Below are positions 18,875 to 27,172 of a stretch of 64,000 bases of DNA, piece after piece. The notes under the pieces were generated by a model, which was not told the origin of the DNA, made no database searches, and worked only from the letters and a program-made list of their open reading frames with translations. The translations under genes were made by a program, and so were the position numbers. Each line of letters starts with the position of its first letter. Within the stretch, counting starts at the first letter, position 1. Source of the DNA: Flagellimonas pacifica (GTDB lineage: Bacteria > Bacteroidota > Bacteroidia > Flavobacteriales > Flavobacteriaceae); contig NZ_OBEH01000004.1 of assembly GCF_900215465.1 (NCBI RefSeq), positions 364,359 to 428,358 on the forward strand, in the 5' to 3' direction.

Positions 18875-19192
18875 ATGAAAAAACTCTGGTGTTGGAGATG
18901 TAAAATGGAAATTCCAATGTTGAATGAAGAGGAGTATGCAATCGCCCACAAACTGTATCTTAAATCATTCAAAAGAAGAATATCCGGAATGACGAGAGAG
19001 GAAGGGTTTAAACCATTGCTCGATTATTACAGAGAAATAACTGGATTTGAAGAAACAGAGCCAAATGCGATTATGCATCATAGAATTGCTCAATATGGAC
19101 CTTCGTGCCAGAACTGTGGTAAGCCATATAGAACTCCAGAAGCAAAAATGTGTGCAGATTGCGGAAATAAAAGGTCACAAAAAAATCAATAA
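18875..19192 (+). CDS. Small zinc-ribbon protein
   Basis: I do not recognise the family. The 105-residue protein has three CxxC pairs: CWRC at 6-9 and, in the last third, CQNC and CADC, the latter two in GPSCQNCGKPYRTPEAKMCADCG, a treble-clef/zinc-ribbon pattern. Between them lies a helical segment. The C-terminal pair alone can bind one zinc; the N-terminal CWRC may complete another site. It has no signal peptide, so it is cytoplasmic. It begins 56 bases after the phosphatase stop on the same strand. Confidence 0.7.
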   Translation: MKKLWCWRCKMEIPMLNEEEYAIAHKLYLKSFKRRISGMTREEGFKPLLDYYREITGFEETEPNAIMHHRIAQYGPSCQNCGKPYRTPEAKMCADCGNKRSQKNQ

Positions 19193-19263
19193 AACAATCT
19201 CCCAATTTGGGTATATGACGTATCTTGTTAAACTCCTCACTTTCAGCAACATCAAATAATCTA

Positions 19264-20343
19264 ATGAACAACCATTTTTTTAAACTAATTCTCCTTTTGG
19301 CATTCCATATTGGAAATGGTCAAGTTGACCTTACAACTGAATTAACTAAGGAACAATCTGATTTAATATTTGAAAAGGTCAAAGGATTTCCAAATAAGGC
19401 ACAAATTTCAATAGCGATCATTAGTAACGGGAAGGCCAAATATTATGGGGCAAAACGGGCAAACGACTCTATTTTGACTATTGAAAATCACAAAAGTGTA
19501 TTCGAAATTGGGTCTATTACCAAAGTATTTACCGCGACACTTCTTGCGGACTTTGTCATTGAAGGTAAAATAGAGCTAGACGATAATATCAATGATTTTA
19601 TAGATTTCACAATTAAGGACAATGTCCCAATCTCCTTTAAACAACTTGCCACCCATACGTCCGGACTACCTCGGTTACCGGAAAGTTTGAGCTCACCTTC
19701 CATCGATTTGACAAACCCCTACAAAGATTATAATGAAGAAAAGTTAAAACTAGATCTCTCAGAAAAACTGGTTATGTCTGAGAAACCAGGAACAAAATCT
19801 GAATATTCAAATTTAGGAGTTGGATTACTTGGTTGCGTATTGGGTGAAATTGACAACTCGACCTATGGTGATTTGGTTCAAACCAAAATATTTGACAGAC
19901 ACCAGATGTCCAACTCAACTACTATTAGATCCAAAGTAATGGACAAGCTCGTTTTAGGTATTAACGAAAATGGGCAAGAAGTTTCCAACTGGGACATGTC
20001 CATATTAATGGGTGCAGGGGGAATTTTATCTACAACTGAGGATTTAACCAAGTTTGCCATCGCCCATTTCGATGATAACAATAAAGATCTTGGCTTGACC
20101 AGAACCCCTTTTCATAAAGCAACAGATAACTTCTCTACCGGATTGGCATGGGGCATCATAACAACAGAATCAGAAGCCATTTGGTATTGGCACAATGGAG
20201 GAACAGGAGGATATACCTCTTCTATGATAATTGATACTGAAGAAGAAAATGGGGTCATTATTTTATCCAATATTTCTGCTTTGGGTACAATGGCCAATAA
20301 TGTCATGAGTTTGTGTCCTGAGCTTATGAAGACACTAGAATAA
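19264..20343 (+). CDS. Serine hydrolase, beta-lactamase class C fold
   Basis: A 359-residue exported protein of the S12/class C beta-lactamase superfamily. I chose the ATG at 19264, which leaves a signal peptide ending near HIGNGQ; upstream starts are not ATG. The catalytic SxxK is SITK (Ser84-Lys87), the second motif is YSN in SEYSNLGVGLLG, and the third is HNG in YWHNGGTGGYTSS. Such proteins are peptidases, esterases or D-aminopeptidases more often than true beta-lactamases, so no drug-resistance role should be assumed. The next gene begins 7 bases downstream. Confidence 0.88.
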   Translation: MNNHFFKLILLLAFHIGNGQVDLTTELTKEQSDLIFEKVKGFPNKAQISIAIISNGKAKYYGAKRANDSILTIENHKSVFEIGSITKVFTATLLADFVIEGKIELDDNINDFIDFTIKDNVPISFKQLATHTSGLPRLPESLSSPSIDLTNPYKDYNEEKLKLDLSEKLVMSEKPGTKSEYSNLGVGLLGCVLGEIDNSTYGDLVQTKIFDRHQMSNSTTIRSKVMDKLVLGINENGQEVSNWDMSILMGAGGILSTTEDLTKFAIAHFDDNNKDLGLTRTPFHKATDNFSTGLAWGIITTESEAIWYWHNGGTGGYTSSMIIDTEEENGVIILSNISALGTMANNVMSLCPELMKTLE

Positions 20344-20350
20344 AAATGAG

Positions 20351-20797
20351 ATGAAAAAACTAAAACTGTTGGTACTGATAAACCTAGTGTTGTTCCCACA
20401 ATTTTTAAAAGCTCAAGAAGTGTCTAAATCAGAAAGAGCAAAAAGTATTGTAAGGGCTGTTAATCAAAAAGATGCCATGCTATATGTTGAGAATTTCAGT
20501 AAAGATGTAAAAGTTTATATGTATGGTGAGAACAGCAAATTTACACTTAGGGTTGATGGCATTCAAGCTCTTTACAAGAACAGAGCGGAACATCTCCAAA
20601 GATATCCCCATATTAGAAATGAAATCCAACACTTGGCTGAAATAGATAACAGACTGATTATGCATGATAAAGTTTGGCTTACTCCAGATCAAGAAGAAGG
20701 AAGTTCTGTGGTAGAAATTTTCACTTTTGACGAAACAGGAAAAATTATGCGTGTTGATGTCATACAGCAAAAAAATCTTTTCAATCAAAACGACTAG
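20351..20797 (+). CDS. Exported SnoaL/NTF2-like protein
   Basis: A 148-residue protein with a signal peptide (LKLLVLINLVLFPQFLKAQ) and one SnoaL-like (NTF2-fold) domain. Typical features are the N-terminal helix ERAKSIVRAVNQKD, the strand region containing GIQALYKNRAEHL, and the terminal beta sheet EGSSVVEIFTFDETGKI. In this fold the pocket may bind a small ligand, but no catalytic residues can be assigned. It is 7 bases downstream of a serine hydrolase, suggesting cotranscription. Confidence 0.78.
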   Translation: MKKLKLLVLINLVLFPQFLKAQEVSKSERAKSIVRAVNQKDAMLYVENFSKDVKVYMYGENSKFTLRVDGIQALYKNRAEHLQRYPHIRNEIQHLAEIDNRLIMHDKVWLTPDQEEGSSVVEIFTFDETGKIMRVDVIQQKNLFNQND

Positions 20798-20855
20798 GGC
20801 ACAAATAGTCCAGTTTAAACGATTAGCATAGCAGAATACTTAACATTTGACAACA

Positions 20856-21728
20856 ATGAAACGGGGATTATTAATTATTGCGATAACGATAGGGATAGTA
20901 CTTTTTTCCTATACAATTTTCAACAAGAACCTTCCCAATGATAATAATTTAGCCGGTACTACAACTGATTCTAGGGACTCTAAATTTAACACGCTGGTTT
21001 GGGCAGATGAATTTGAGGGTGAAGGAATGATCGATTCCAACAAATGGTTTCACCAAACTCAGCTTCCCCCAGGAGGTAATTGGTGGGGAGGATTGATTCA
21101 ACATTATACAGATAGAGAAACCAATACCTATTTGAAAGATGGATATCTACACCTTGTTGCTAAAAAAGAAGAATATGAGGATCAGGGAAAAATTAAGCAG
21201 TATACAGCTGCCAGACTTAATTCAAAATTTGCTTTTACCTATGGAAAAGTAGAAGTCAAGGCGAAATTACCAACAGGAACGGGCACTTGGCCTGCTATTT
21301 GGATGTTGAATAAAAATATTAATGAAGATGGAGCCTATTGGGACAATAAAGGGTTTGGCACTGTTAACTGGCCTAATTGTGGAGAGATAGATATCCTAGA
21401 ACATTGGGGGAAAAATCAAGACTATGTATCCAGTGCTGTCCACAATGGGTCAAGTTATGGTGATATAGTAAAAAACCTAGGTGGCCAAAACATAAAAAAC
21501 GCTTCAACTGAATTTCACATTTATACGTTGGAATGGACCAAGGAGAAAATGATTTTCAGTATTGATGGGGTTGAACATTTCCAATACAATCCATCTACAA
21601 AAAATATTGATACCTGGCCTTATGATTCTGATTATTACTTGCTATTTAATATAGCAATAGAGCCAGATATTGACCCAGAGTTTACTGAAAGCTCTATGAT
21701 AGTGGATTATATCAGGGTGTTTAAATAA
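20856..21728 (+). CDS. Glycoside hydrolase family 16 (endo-beta-glucanase/laminarinase-like)
   Basis: A 290-residue GH16 enzyme cleaving beta-1,3 or mixed-linkage glucans, possibly laminarin. The start ATG at 20856 gives an N-terminal signal anchor (LLIIAITIGIVLFSYTIF); TTG at 20847 is the alternative. The catalytic motif GEIDILEHWG (E-x-D-x-x-E) supplies nucleophile and acid/base. Other GH16 landmarks are LVWADEFEGEG, FTYGKVEVKAKLPTGTGTWPAIWML and HIYTLEWTKEKM. Subfamily cannot be fixed by eye. No SusC/D transporter or sugar regulator is adjacent, so it is not part of a standard utilisation locus. Confidence 0.92.
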   Translation: MKRGLLIIAITIGIVLFSYTIFNKNLPNDNNLAGTTTDSRDSKFNTLVWADEFEGEGMIDSNKWFHQTQLPPGGNWWGGLIQHYTDRETNTYLKDGYLHLVAKKEEYEDQGKIKQYTAARLNSKFAFTYGKVEVKAKLPTGTGTWPAIWMLNKNINEDGAYWDNKGFGTVNWPNCGEIDILEHWGKNQDYVSSAVHNGSSYGDIVKNLGGQNIKNASTEFHIYTLEWTKEKMIFSIDGVEHFQYNPSTKNIDTWPYDSDYYLLFNIAIEPDIDPEFTESSMIVDYIRVFK

Positions 21729-21744
21729 ATTTAGCTTTATCGAA

Positions 21745-22848
21745 GTGAAGAAATATTACTATCTCAAAATCATCACACTAGTATTTTCGCTTTCCTTTGC
21801 AAGTTGTTTTTCTCAGGATGACATTGAAATAAAGTCATATATCGGAGTCTATGTTCCAAAAGATTCATTGGATAGTTATATCTTATCAAAAATGAAAGAA
21901 CTGGATATTCCAGGGGTATCTTTTGCAATAATCAATGACGGGAAAGTAGCATATCGCAATACTTTCGGATATGCTAATAAAGAAGAAAAAATAGCAGTTT
22001 CAGATAAAACCATATTTGAAGCCGCCTCGTTATCAAAATCCGTTTTCGCATTTTTCGCTATGAAATATGTTGAGGAAGGTAGGTTGGATTTGGATAAACC
22101 TCTATTTGAGTATTTACCTTATCCTGATATTGAGCATGATGCAAGATATAAGAAAATAACCGCTAGAATGGTGTTGAGTCATCGGTCAGGTTTTCCAAAT
22201 TGGAGAGAAAATGAAACTGATCGCAAATTGAAGATAAAGTTTGATCCAGGGACAGGTTATGAATACTCTGGAGAAGGTTATCAATACTTGGCCAAGGTTT
22301 TAAAGCATCTGGACAATACCGATTGGATGGGGCTCGAAAATTCATTCCAAAATATGGTGGCGAAACCGTTGGACATGAAACACACCGTCTTTGTCCCGAA
22401 CTCATACATAATGAAAAAAAAGGCGGAGCCTTATAATAAAAATGGCAAACGGGTAGATTGGAAAAACAGTTATTGGTATAAAAAAGATAAAGATAAGTTT
22501 GTAGCTCCATCTTCAATGCACACAGAGTCCCTTGACTTTTCAAAATGGATGATTGCCATTATGAACAAAGAACTATTATCCTTGGAAAGTTATGACGAAC
22601 TGTTAAAACATCATTCAAAAACAGCTACAACAAGTACTGGAATGAATATTTATTACACTCTGGGCTTCCTTAACCCAGATGGAAAATACAGCACCACATA
22701 TATTCATGACGGCAACAATGAAGGCTTTACGAGTTGGTTTCTGATAGATACTGAAAAAGATTGGGGATATGTTCTTTTCACAAATTCGGATAATGGCGGA
22801 GGATTAGGAAATAATTTATGGAATTACCTTGAAAAGGAAAAGTACTAA
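21745..22848 (+). CDS. Serine hydrolase, beta-lactamase class C fold, lipoprotein
   Basis: A 367-residue second member of the S12/class C superfamily, starting with GTG. Lipobox SFASC (Cys21) indicates a lipoprotein. The SxxK motif is SLSK in FEAASLSKSVFAFFAMKY; the tyrosine motif is YSG in YEYSGEGYQYLAKVLK, and the third is HDG in YIHDGNNEGFTSWF. It is quite different in sequence from the hydrolase at 19264, so this is not a recent duplication. It lies 16 bases after the GH16 gene. The substrate is not known. Confidence 0.87.
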   Translation: MKKYYYLKIITLVFSLSFASCFSQDDIEIKSYIGVYVPKDSLDSYILSKMKELDIPGVSFAIINDGKVAYRNTFGYANKEEKIAVSDKTIFEAASLSKSVFAFFAMKYVEEGRLDLDKPLFEYLPYPDIEHDARYKKITARMVLSHRSGFPNWRENETDRKLKIKFDPGTGYEYSGEGYQYLAKVLKHLDNTDWMGLENSFQNMVAKPLDMKHTVFVPNSYIMKKKAEPYNKNGKRVDWKNSYWYKKDKDKFVAPSSMHTESLDFSKWMIAIMNKELLSLESYDELLKHHSKTATTSTGMNIYYTLGFLNPDGKYSTTYIHDGNNEGFTSWFLIDTEKDWGYVLFTNSDNGGGLGNNLWNYLEKEKY

Positions 22849-22964
22849 GTAAAGGTATGATCCAACAATTATAAACTTCAGGACATAAAGAAATTTCCAA
22901 TGCAGAGAATGCTGTTTTAGTTTTGGGAATAAGAACTCTAGCCACTTCAACAGTTTTTTTTATA

Positions 22965-23008
22965 ATAAAAAATCCCTATCTAATTGAAAATCAACTATCA
23001 AGGGATTT
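22965..23008 (-). terminator. Terminator of tRNA-Gln
   Basis: Arms AAATCCCT (22970-22977) and AGGGATTT (23001-23008) flank a loop that itself holds a small TTGA/TCAA stem. On the minus strand the right arm runs into a T-tract. It begins 6 bases past the tRNA-Gln 3' end. Confidence 0.65.
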
Positions 23009-23013
23009 CTTGT

Positions 23014-23084
23014 TGACCCACTAGGACTCGAACCTAGAACGACTGGACCAAAACCAGCTGTGTTGCCAATTACACCATGGGTCA
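23014..23084 (-). tRNA. tRNA-Gln (anticodon TTG)
   Basis: Read on the minus strand, TGACCCA pairs with TGGGTCA as acceptor stem, followed by a D-arm, an anticodon arm with loop TTTTGGT (anticodon TTG) and a T-arm with GGTTCGAGTCC. Length is 71 bases and CCA is not encoded. A consensus promoter and a terminator flank it, so it is a single-gene unit. Confidence 0.97.
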
Positions 23085-23102
23085 TTTACCAATAAGAGGG
23101 TG

Positions 23103-23133
23103 CAAATTTAAAACAAACTTTGGTTTCGACAAA
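23103..23133 (-). promoter_or_regulatory. Promoter of tRNA-Gln
   Basis: On the minus strand TTTG (23130-23133), 19-base spacer, TAAATTTG (23103-23110): an exact match to the Bacteroidota consensus. Transcription would start about 10-15 bases before the mature tRNA. Confidence 0.8.
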
Positions 23134-23253
23134 TAATTTAATAAGAATCCAGACATATTTTTCTCAAGCCCCATTGTTAAAGCTTTTCCAAAATTCAATA
23201 GTCGTCTCTACTATATTTACTAAATTCGCCCCAACTTGGTAAACGCCATCTTT

Positions 23254-26200
23254 ATGTTTGCAAAAGACTTCAAGAAATGGGATACCATCTTAGGATGGGC
23301 TTCCTTTGCCATTGCATTTATTGTTTATGCCCTAACCGTTGAACCTACAGGAAGTTTTTGGGATGCTGGGGAATACATTACCACCTCTGCTAAATTACAG
23401 GTAGGCCACCCTCCCGGAGCTCCACTTTTGCAAATGATAGGTGCCTTCTTTTCTATTTTTGCCTTTGGAGACGAAACCAAAATTGCCTTAATGGTGAATG
23501 CCGTATCAATTGTTTCAAGTGCATTTGCCGTACTTTTTACTTTTTGGACAATTACCAATTTGACCAAAAAGATGATTTCAAAGAAAAAAGCCATAACCAA
23601 TAGTAAGGCCATTGCAATTTTTGGAAGTGGACTGGTTGGAGCTTTGTCCTTTACATTTTCCGATAGTTTTTGGTTCAATGCCGTAGAAACGGAAGTGTAT
23701 GCTATGGCCAGTTTAATCATGGCTCTTTTGCTATGGCTGGGCCTAAAATGGGTGGACAATCTAGATGAATCAAGAGGTAATCGCTGGTTATTGCTTATCT
23801 GTTTTTTGATAGGATTGACCTTTGGAATACAGTTTATGGGCTTTTTGGCCATTCCCTCCATAGGGCTTCTGTTCTATTTCAAAAAATATAAAACAACTAC
23901 TGTAAAAAACTTTTTACTGGCCAACATTTTGGTTATTGCCCTTTTAATGCTGGTCTATAAATTCTCATTGACCTATGTGTTAAAACTGTTTGGTTGGAGT
24001 GAAGTGTTCTTCATCAATAGCATAGGCCTACCATTTAATTCAGGAACCATCATAATGGGACTGCTTTTTATTGCAGCCTTTTACTTTGGACTGCGCTATA
24101 CAAGAAAGAACAATTTCCAGACCGGAAACACTATAGTATTATGCATAATGTTTCTGATTCTTGGTTTTTCTTCATGGTTAATGCTCCCCATTAGGGCCAA
24201 TGCAAATACCGTAGTGAACGAAAATGACCCATCAGATGCACGTTCCCTTTTGGCCTATTACAATCGTGAACAATATCCCGGAGTGGAGAGTCCTTTCTAT
24301 GGAGCCTATTACTCAGATGCATTTGCCCCGGCAGGTGAAGACAAAGATGATCGTCCAAAGTATGAAAAGGACCTAAAGCTGGGCAAATATGTAATTGTCA
24401 ACAATTATAAAGATGCAATGCAGGGGCCCAACAAAAAGCATGTTGGACTACTTCCAAGACTATGGAGTGACCAGCATGCCGAAAACTACATGCGCTATTT
24501 TGGAGTTTTGGAGTTTCGGATAAAATCAGAATACATCTCCAACAATGACCTTAGAGAGGCGGTGGCACAGTTTAAAAATGCTTATGGCCAAGGTGAGCTG
24601 GACTCTGAGCAATACATTCGCTTTTTACGAGAATTTGGGGAGTATATTGAGGTAGAGCCTCCTACCTTAGGCCAGAACCTTCGCTACATGTTCGAGTTTC
24701 AGTTTGGCTACATGTACATGCGCTACTTTATGTGGAATTTTGTAGGCCGACAAAATGATATGCAGGGCAGATATGATGAAAACGGGAACTGGCTAAGTGG
24801 TATTGGTTTTATAGATAGTTTGCGGTTAGGAAGTCAAAATAACCTTCCAAGTGATTGGGAGAATAACAAGGGAAGGAATACATACTTTTTCTTGCCATTA
24901 TTGTTAGGAATCATTGGAATGGTATTCCAAATCTCCAAAAATCCAAAACATTTTTGGGCGCTATTTGTTTTTTTCCTATTTACTGGACTCGCCATTCAAT
25001 TTTACACCAATCCCTATATTTTTCAACCTAGGGAAAGGGACTACTCTTTAGTGGGTTCTTTCTATATTTTTTGTATCTGGATCGGAATTGGGGTTTATGG
25101 ACTTTTTGATGAGTTTAGAAAACTTTTATCGGCAAAAATAGCTGCTCCGGCAATTACCACAATCTGCCTATTGGCTGTTCCACTGCTAATGGCTTTCCAA
25201 AACTGGGATGACCATGACCGTTCTGGAAGATATACTGCAAATTCTACCGCAAAAGCCTATTTGGATTCCTGCAAAGAAGATGCCGGCTCCATTTTATTCA
25301 CCATAGGAGACAATGATACATTTCCATTATGGTATGTTCAAGAAATTGAAGGACACCGAACTGATGTCCGTACTGTGAACACCAGTCTCTTTGCCACAGA
25401 TTGGTATATTGATCAAATGAAACGCAAAGCGTATGAAAGTGACCCTATTCCTTCGCAATTAACGCATGACAAATATCGATATGGTTCAAGAGACGCCGTT
25501 TATTATCAAGGGGTAACCGAAAACAGATGGAATATCAAAGATTTCATTAACTGGATTGGCAGTGACAAACCTCAGACCAAGTATAAATATCTTTTAGAAA
25601 AACAAGGAGCGGATATCAGTGAAGTTCCAGAGGGCACTTTGAATATCATTTACTATCCTACCAATAAAATCAGGATTCCCGTAAATAAAAAGAATGTTTT
25701 GGAAAGCGGATTGGTCAAAGAACAAGATTCTGCCTTAATAGTGGATTACATAGACATTGACCTTCCAAAAACAGCTTTGCCCAAAAATAGAATCCTAATG
25801 TTGGACCTTATTGCCAACAATGATTGGAAAAGACCTATTTACTTTTCCGGAGGTAGTTTTGACAATGCCGAATATATTTGGATGAAAGATTATCTTCAAC
25901 TGGATGGATTAGTGTACAAACTTGTCCCTATAAAAACAAAAAATGAGAGTTCATTTGAAATGGGGCGCATTGATACCGAACTCATGTACGATATTGTAAA
26001 AAAATGGGATTGGGGCAATTCATCAAGTGATAAAATCTATCATGACCCACAAACGCGTTCGCAAGGATTATCATTTAGGAGTAATTTGGCCAGATTGATG
26101 GAAACCTTGATCAACGAGAACAAAATTGACAAAGCCAAGGATGTTATTGATATAACCATGACCAATATGCCCGTTGAGCATTATGGCTTTTATGCATTTG

Positions 26201-26583
26201 TTGAGCCATTTGTTGATGGATATTATAAAGTAGGCGAAACCGAAAAGGCGAGGTCACTTTATGAAAAACTAAAGAAGGTATATCAGGAACGGTTAGAGTA
26301 TTATTCTCAAATACCACTGGATGAGCAATATGAAAAAATTGATGATATTTTGACGGACATGCAGGCCTATCGAAGAAACATCGATATTCTTATTCAAAAC
26401 CGAGATAGAGAACTTGCCGAATCAGAGACCATCATCTTTAATGAATACATTGACAAGTTCTCACAGTTTGTTGGAGAGGAAGAAGATTCTTTTGAAGAAA
26501 CTATTCCAGACCCAGATATGGGAGACTCCATACCATTGGATACCATTCCTGAGGTAATCGATTCGGCAACTGAAATTCAATAA
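23254..26583 (+). CDS. DUF2723 integral membrane protein (GT-C glycosyltransferase-like)
   Basis: A 1109-residue protein of the DUF2723 family, common in Bacteroidota and thought to have the GT-C fold of lipid-linked sugar transferases. The start is the ATG at 23254; upstream in-frame starts are TTG. The N-terminal ~640 residues hold 10 or more membrane helices. The first loop carries the conserved TVEPTGSFWDAGEYITTSAK, where Asp/Glu residues sit at the GT-C active-site position. The C-terminal ~450 residues are soluble, with GDNDTFPLWYVQEIEG, helical TPR-like segments (FVEPFVDGYYKVGETEKARSLYEKL) and an acidic tail. It probably modifies a surface glycan or protein. The sugar donor is unknown. 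Confidence 0.85.
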   Translation: MFAKDFKKWDTILGWASFAIAFIVYALTVEPTGSFWDAGEYITTSAKLQVGHPPGAPLLQMIGAFFSIFAFGDETKIALMVNAVSIVSSAFAVLFTFWTITNLTKKMISKKKAITNSKAIAIFGSGLVGALSFTFSDSFWFNAVETEVYAMASLIMALLLWLGLKWVDNLDESRGNRWLLLICFLIGLTFGIQFMGFLAIPSIGLLFYFKKYKTTTVKNFLLANILVIALLMLVYKFSLTYVLKLFGWSEVFFINSIGLPFNSGTIIMGLLFIAAFYFGLRYTRKNNFQTGNTIVLCIMFLILGFSSWLMLPIRANANTVVNENDPSDARSLLAYYNREQYPGVESPFYGAYYSDAFAPAGEDKDDRPKYEKDLKLGKYVIVNNYKDAMQGPNKKHVGLLPRLWSDQHAENYMRYFGVLEFRIKSEYISNNDLREAVAQFKNAYGQGELDSEQYIRFLREFGEYIEVEPPTLGQNLRYMFEFQFGYMYMRYFMWNFVGRQNDMQGRYDENGNWLSGIGFIDSLRLGSQNNLPSDWENNKGRNTYFFLPLLLGIIGMVFQISKNPKHFWALFVFFLFTGLAIQFYTNPYIFQPRERDYSLVGSFYIFCIWIGIGVYGLFDEFRKLLSAKIAAPAITTICLLAVPLLMAFQNWDDHDRSGRYTANSTAKAYLDSCKEDAGSILFTIGDNDTFPLWYVQEIEGHRTDVRTVNTSLFATDWYIDQMKRKAYESDPIPSQLTHDKYRYGSRDAVYYQGVTENRWNIKDFINWIGSDKPQTKYKYLLEKQGADISEVPEGTLNIIYYPTNKIRIPVNKKNVLESGLVKEQDSALIVDYIDIDLPKTALPKNRILMLDLIANNDWKRPIYFSGGSFDNAEYIWMKDYLQLDGLVYKLVPIKTKNESSFEMGRIDTELMYDIVKKWDWGNSSSDKIYHDPQTRSQGLSFRSNLARLMETLINENKIDKAKDVIDITMTNMPVEHYGFYAFVEPFVDGYYKVGETEKARSLYEKLKKVYQERLEYYSQIPLDEQYEKIDDILTDMQAYRRNIDILIQNRDRELAESETIIFNEYIDKFSQFVGEEEDSFEETIPDPDMGDSIPLDTIPEVIDSATEIQ

Positions 26584-26784
26584 TACGAATAGATTCCCAG
26601 ATTGTTGGGTATTTGGAACTTGGATAATCCGCATTTTTTTACCATTCTGAAATAAACGAAGTGATTAAAAAATCCCAAAAACAGACTGGAGGTTTTTCGA
26701 TTTGCCCTAAAATGACAGTTCTATCTAAATCCAAAGAAAGCCTCCTTCTTTTTAAGAGGAAGTTGTTTTTGACAAAAAAACTTG

Positions 26785-27081
26785 TTAAATATATTCGTTC
26801 AGAATACCTATAAGTGTATTGGCATCTTGCTCCCCACTCTGACGCCAGACCATCTCCCCTTTTTTGTAGATCATTAAGGTGGGAAGACCTTTTATCCTAA
26901 GTGCCTGCGAAAGCTCTTTATTTTTATCAACATCAATCTTGATTACTTTTCCTTTGTCACCAAGTGCAGCGGCAACATCACGCAACACAGGGTGCATGGA
27001 AGTGGATTGATCGTTCCATTCTGCATAAAAGTCCAGCAACACTGGTACTTTTAAATCTATAAGTTCACCAAATTTGGACAT
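26785..27081 (-). CDS. Thioredoxin-fold protein lacking the CxxC active site
   Basis: A 98-residue cytoplasmic protein with a complete thioredoxin fold: VPVLLDFYAEW (13-22), VIKIDVDKNKELSQALRIKGLPTLMIYKKGE including the cis-proline GLPT, and the C-terminal helix. Where thioredoxins have WCGPC it has WNDQS (Trp22-Ser26), so both redox cysteines are absent and the protein holds no cysteine at all. It cannot act as a disulfide reductase. A binding or chaperone role is inferred. It is convergent with the DUF2723 gene and 91 bases after the phosphoesterase gene. Confidence 0.9.
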   Translation of the reverse strand: MSKFGELIDLKVPVLLDFYAEWNDQSTSMHPVLRDVAAALGDKGKVIKIDVDKNKELSQALRIKGLPTLMIYKKGEMVWRQSGEQDANTLIGILNEYI

Positions 27082-27172
27082 GTATACTTCTTCAGTTTAC
27101 CTATCAAAAGTAAGAAAATTTGTTAAAATTTGAATTACCTCAAATTTCTAAGGGAAAAGAACGGCGTTAAAT

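Noticed and set aside
3122-22848. Polysaccharide utilisation locus
   Set aside because: No SusC/SusD pair, no hybrid two-component sensor or sugar sigma/anti-sigma pair; only single hydrolases are present.
23325-23861. 178-codon antisense frame inside the DUF2723 gene (similar antisense frames at 38363-38968 and 51754-52362)
   Set aside because: Antisense shadows of hydrophobic or conserved genes; no homology pattern of their own.
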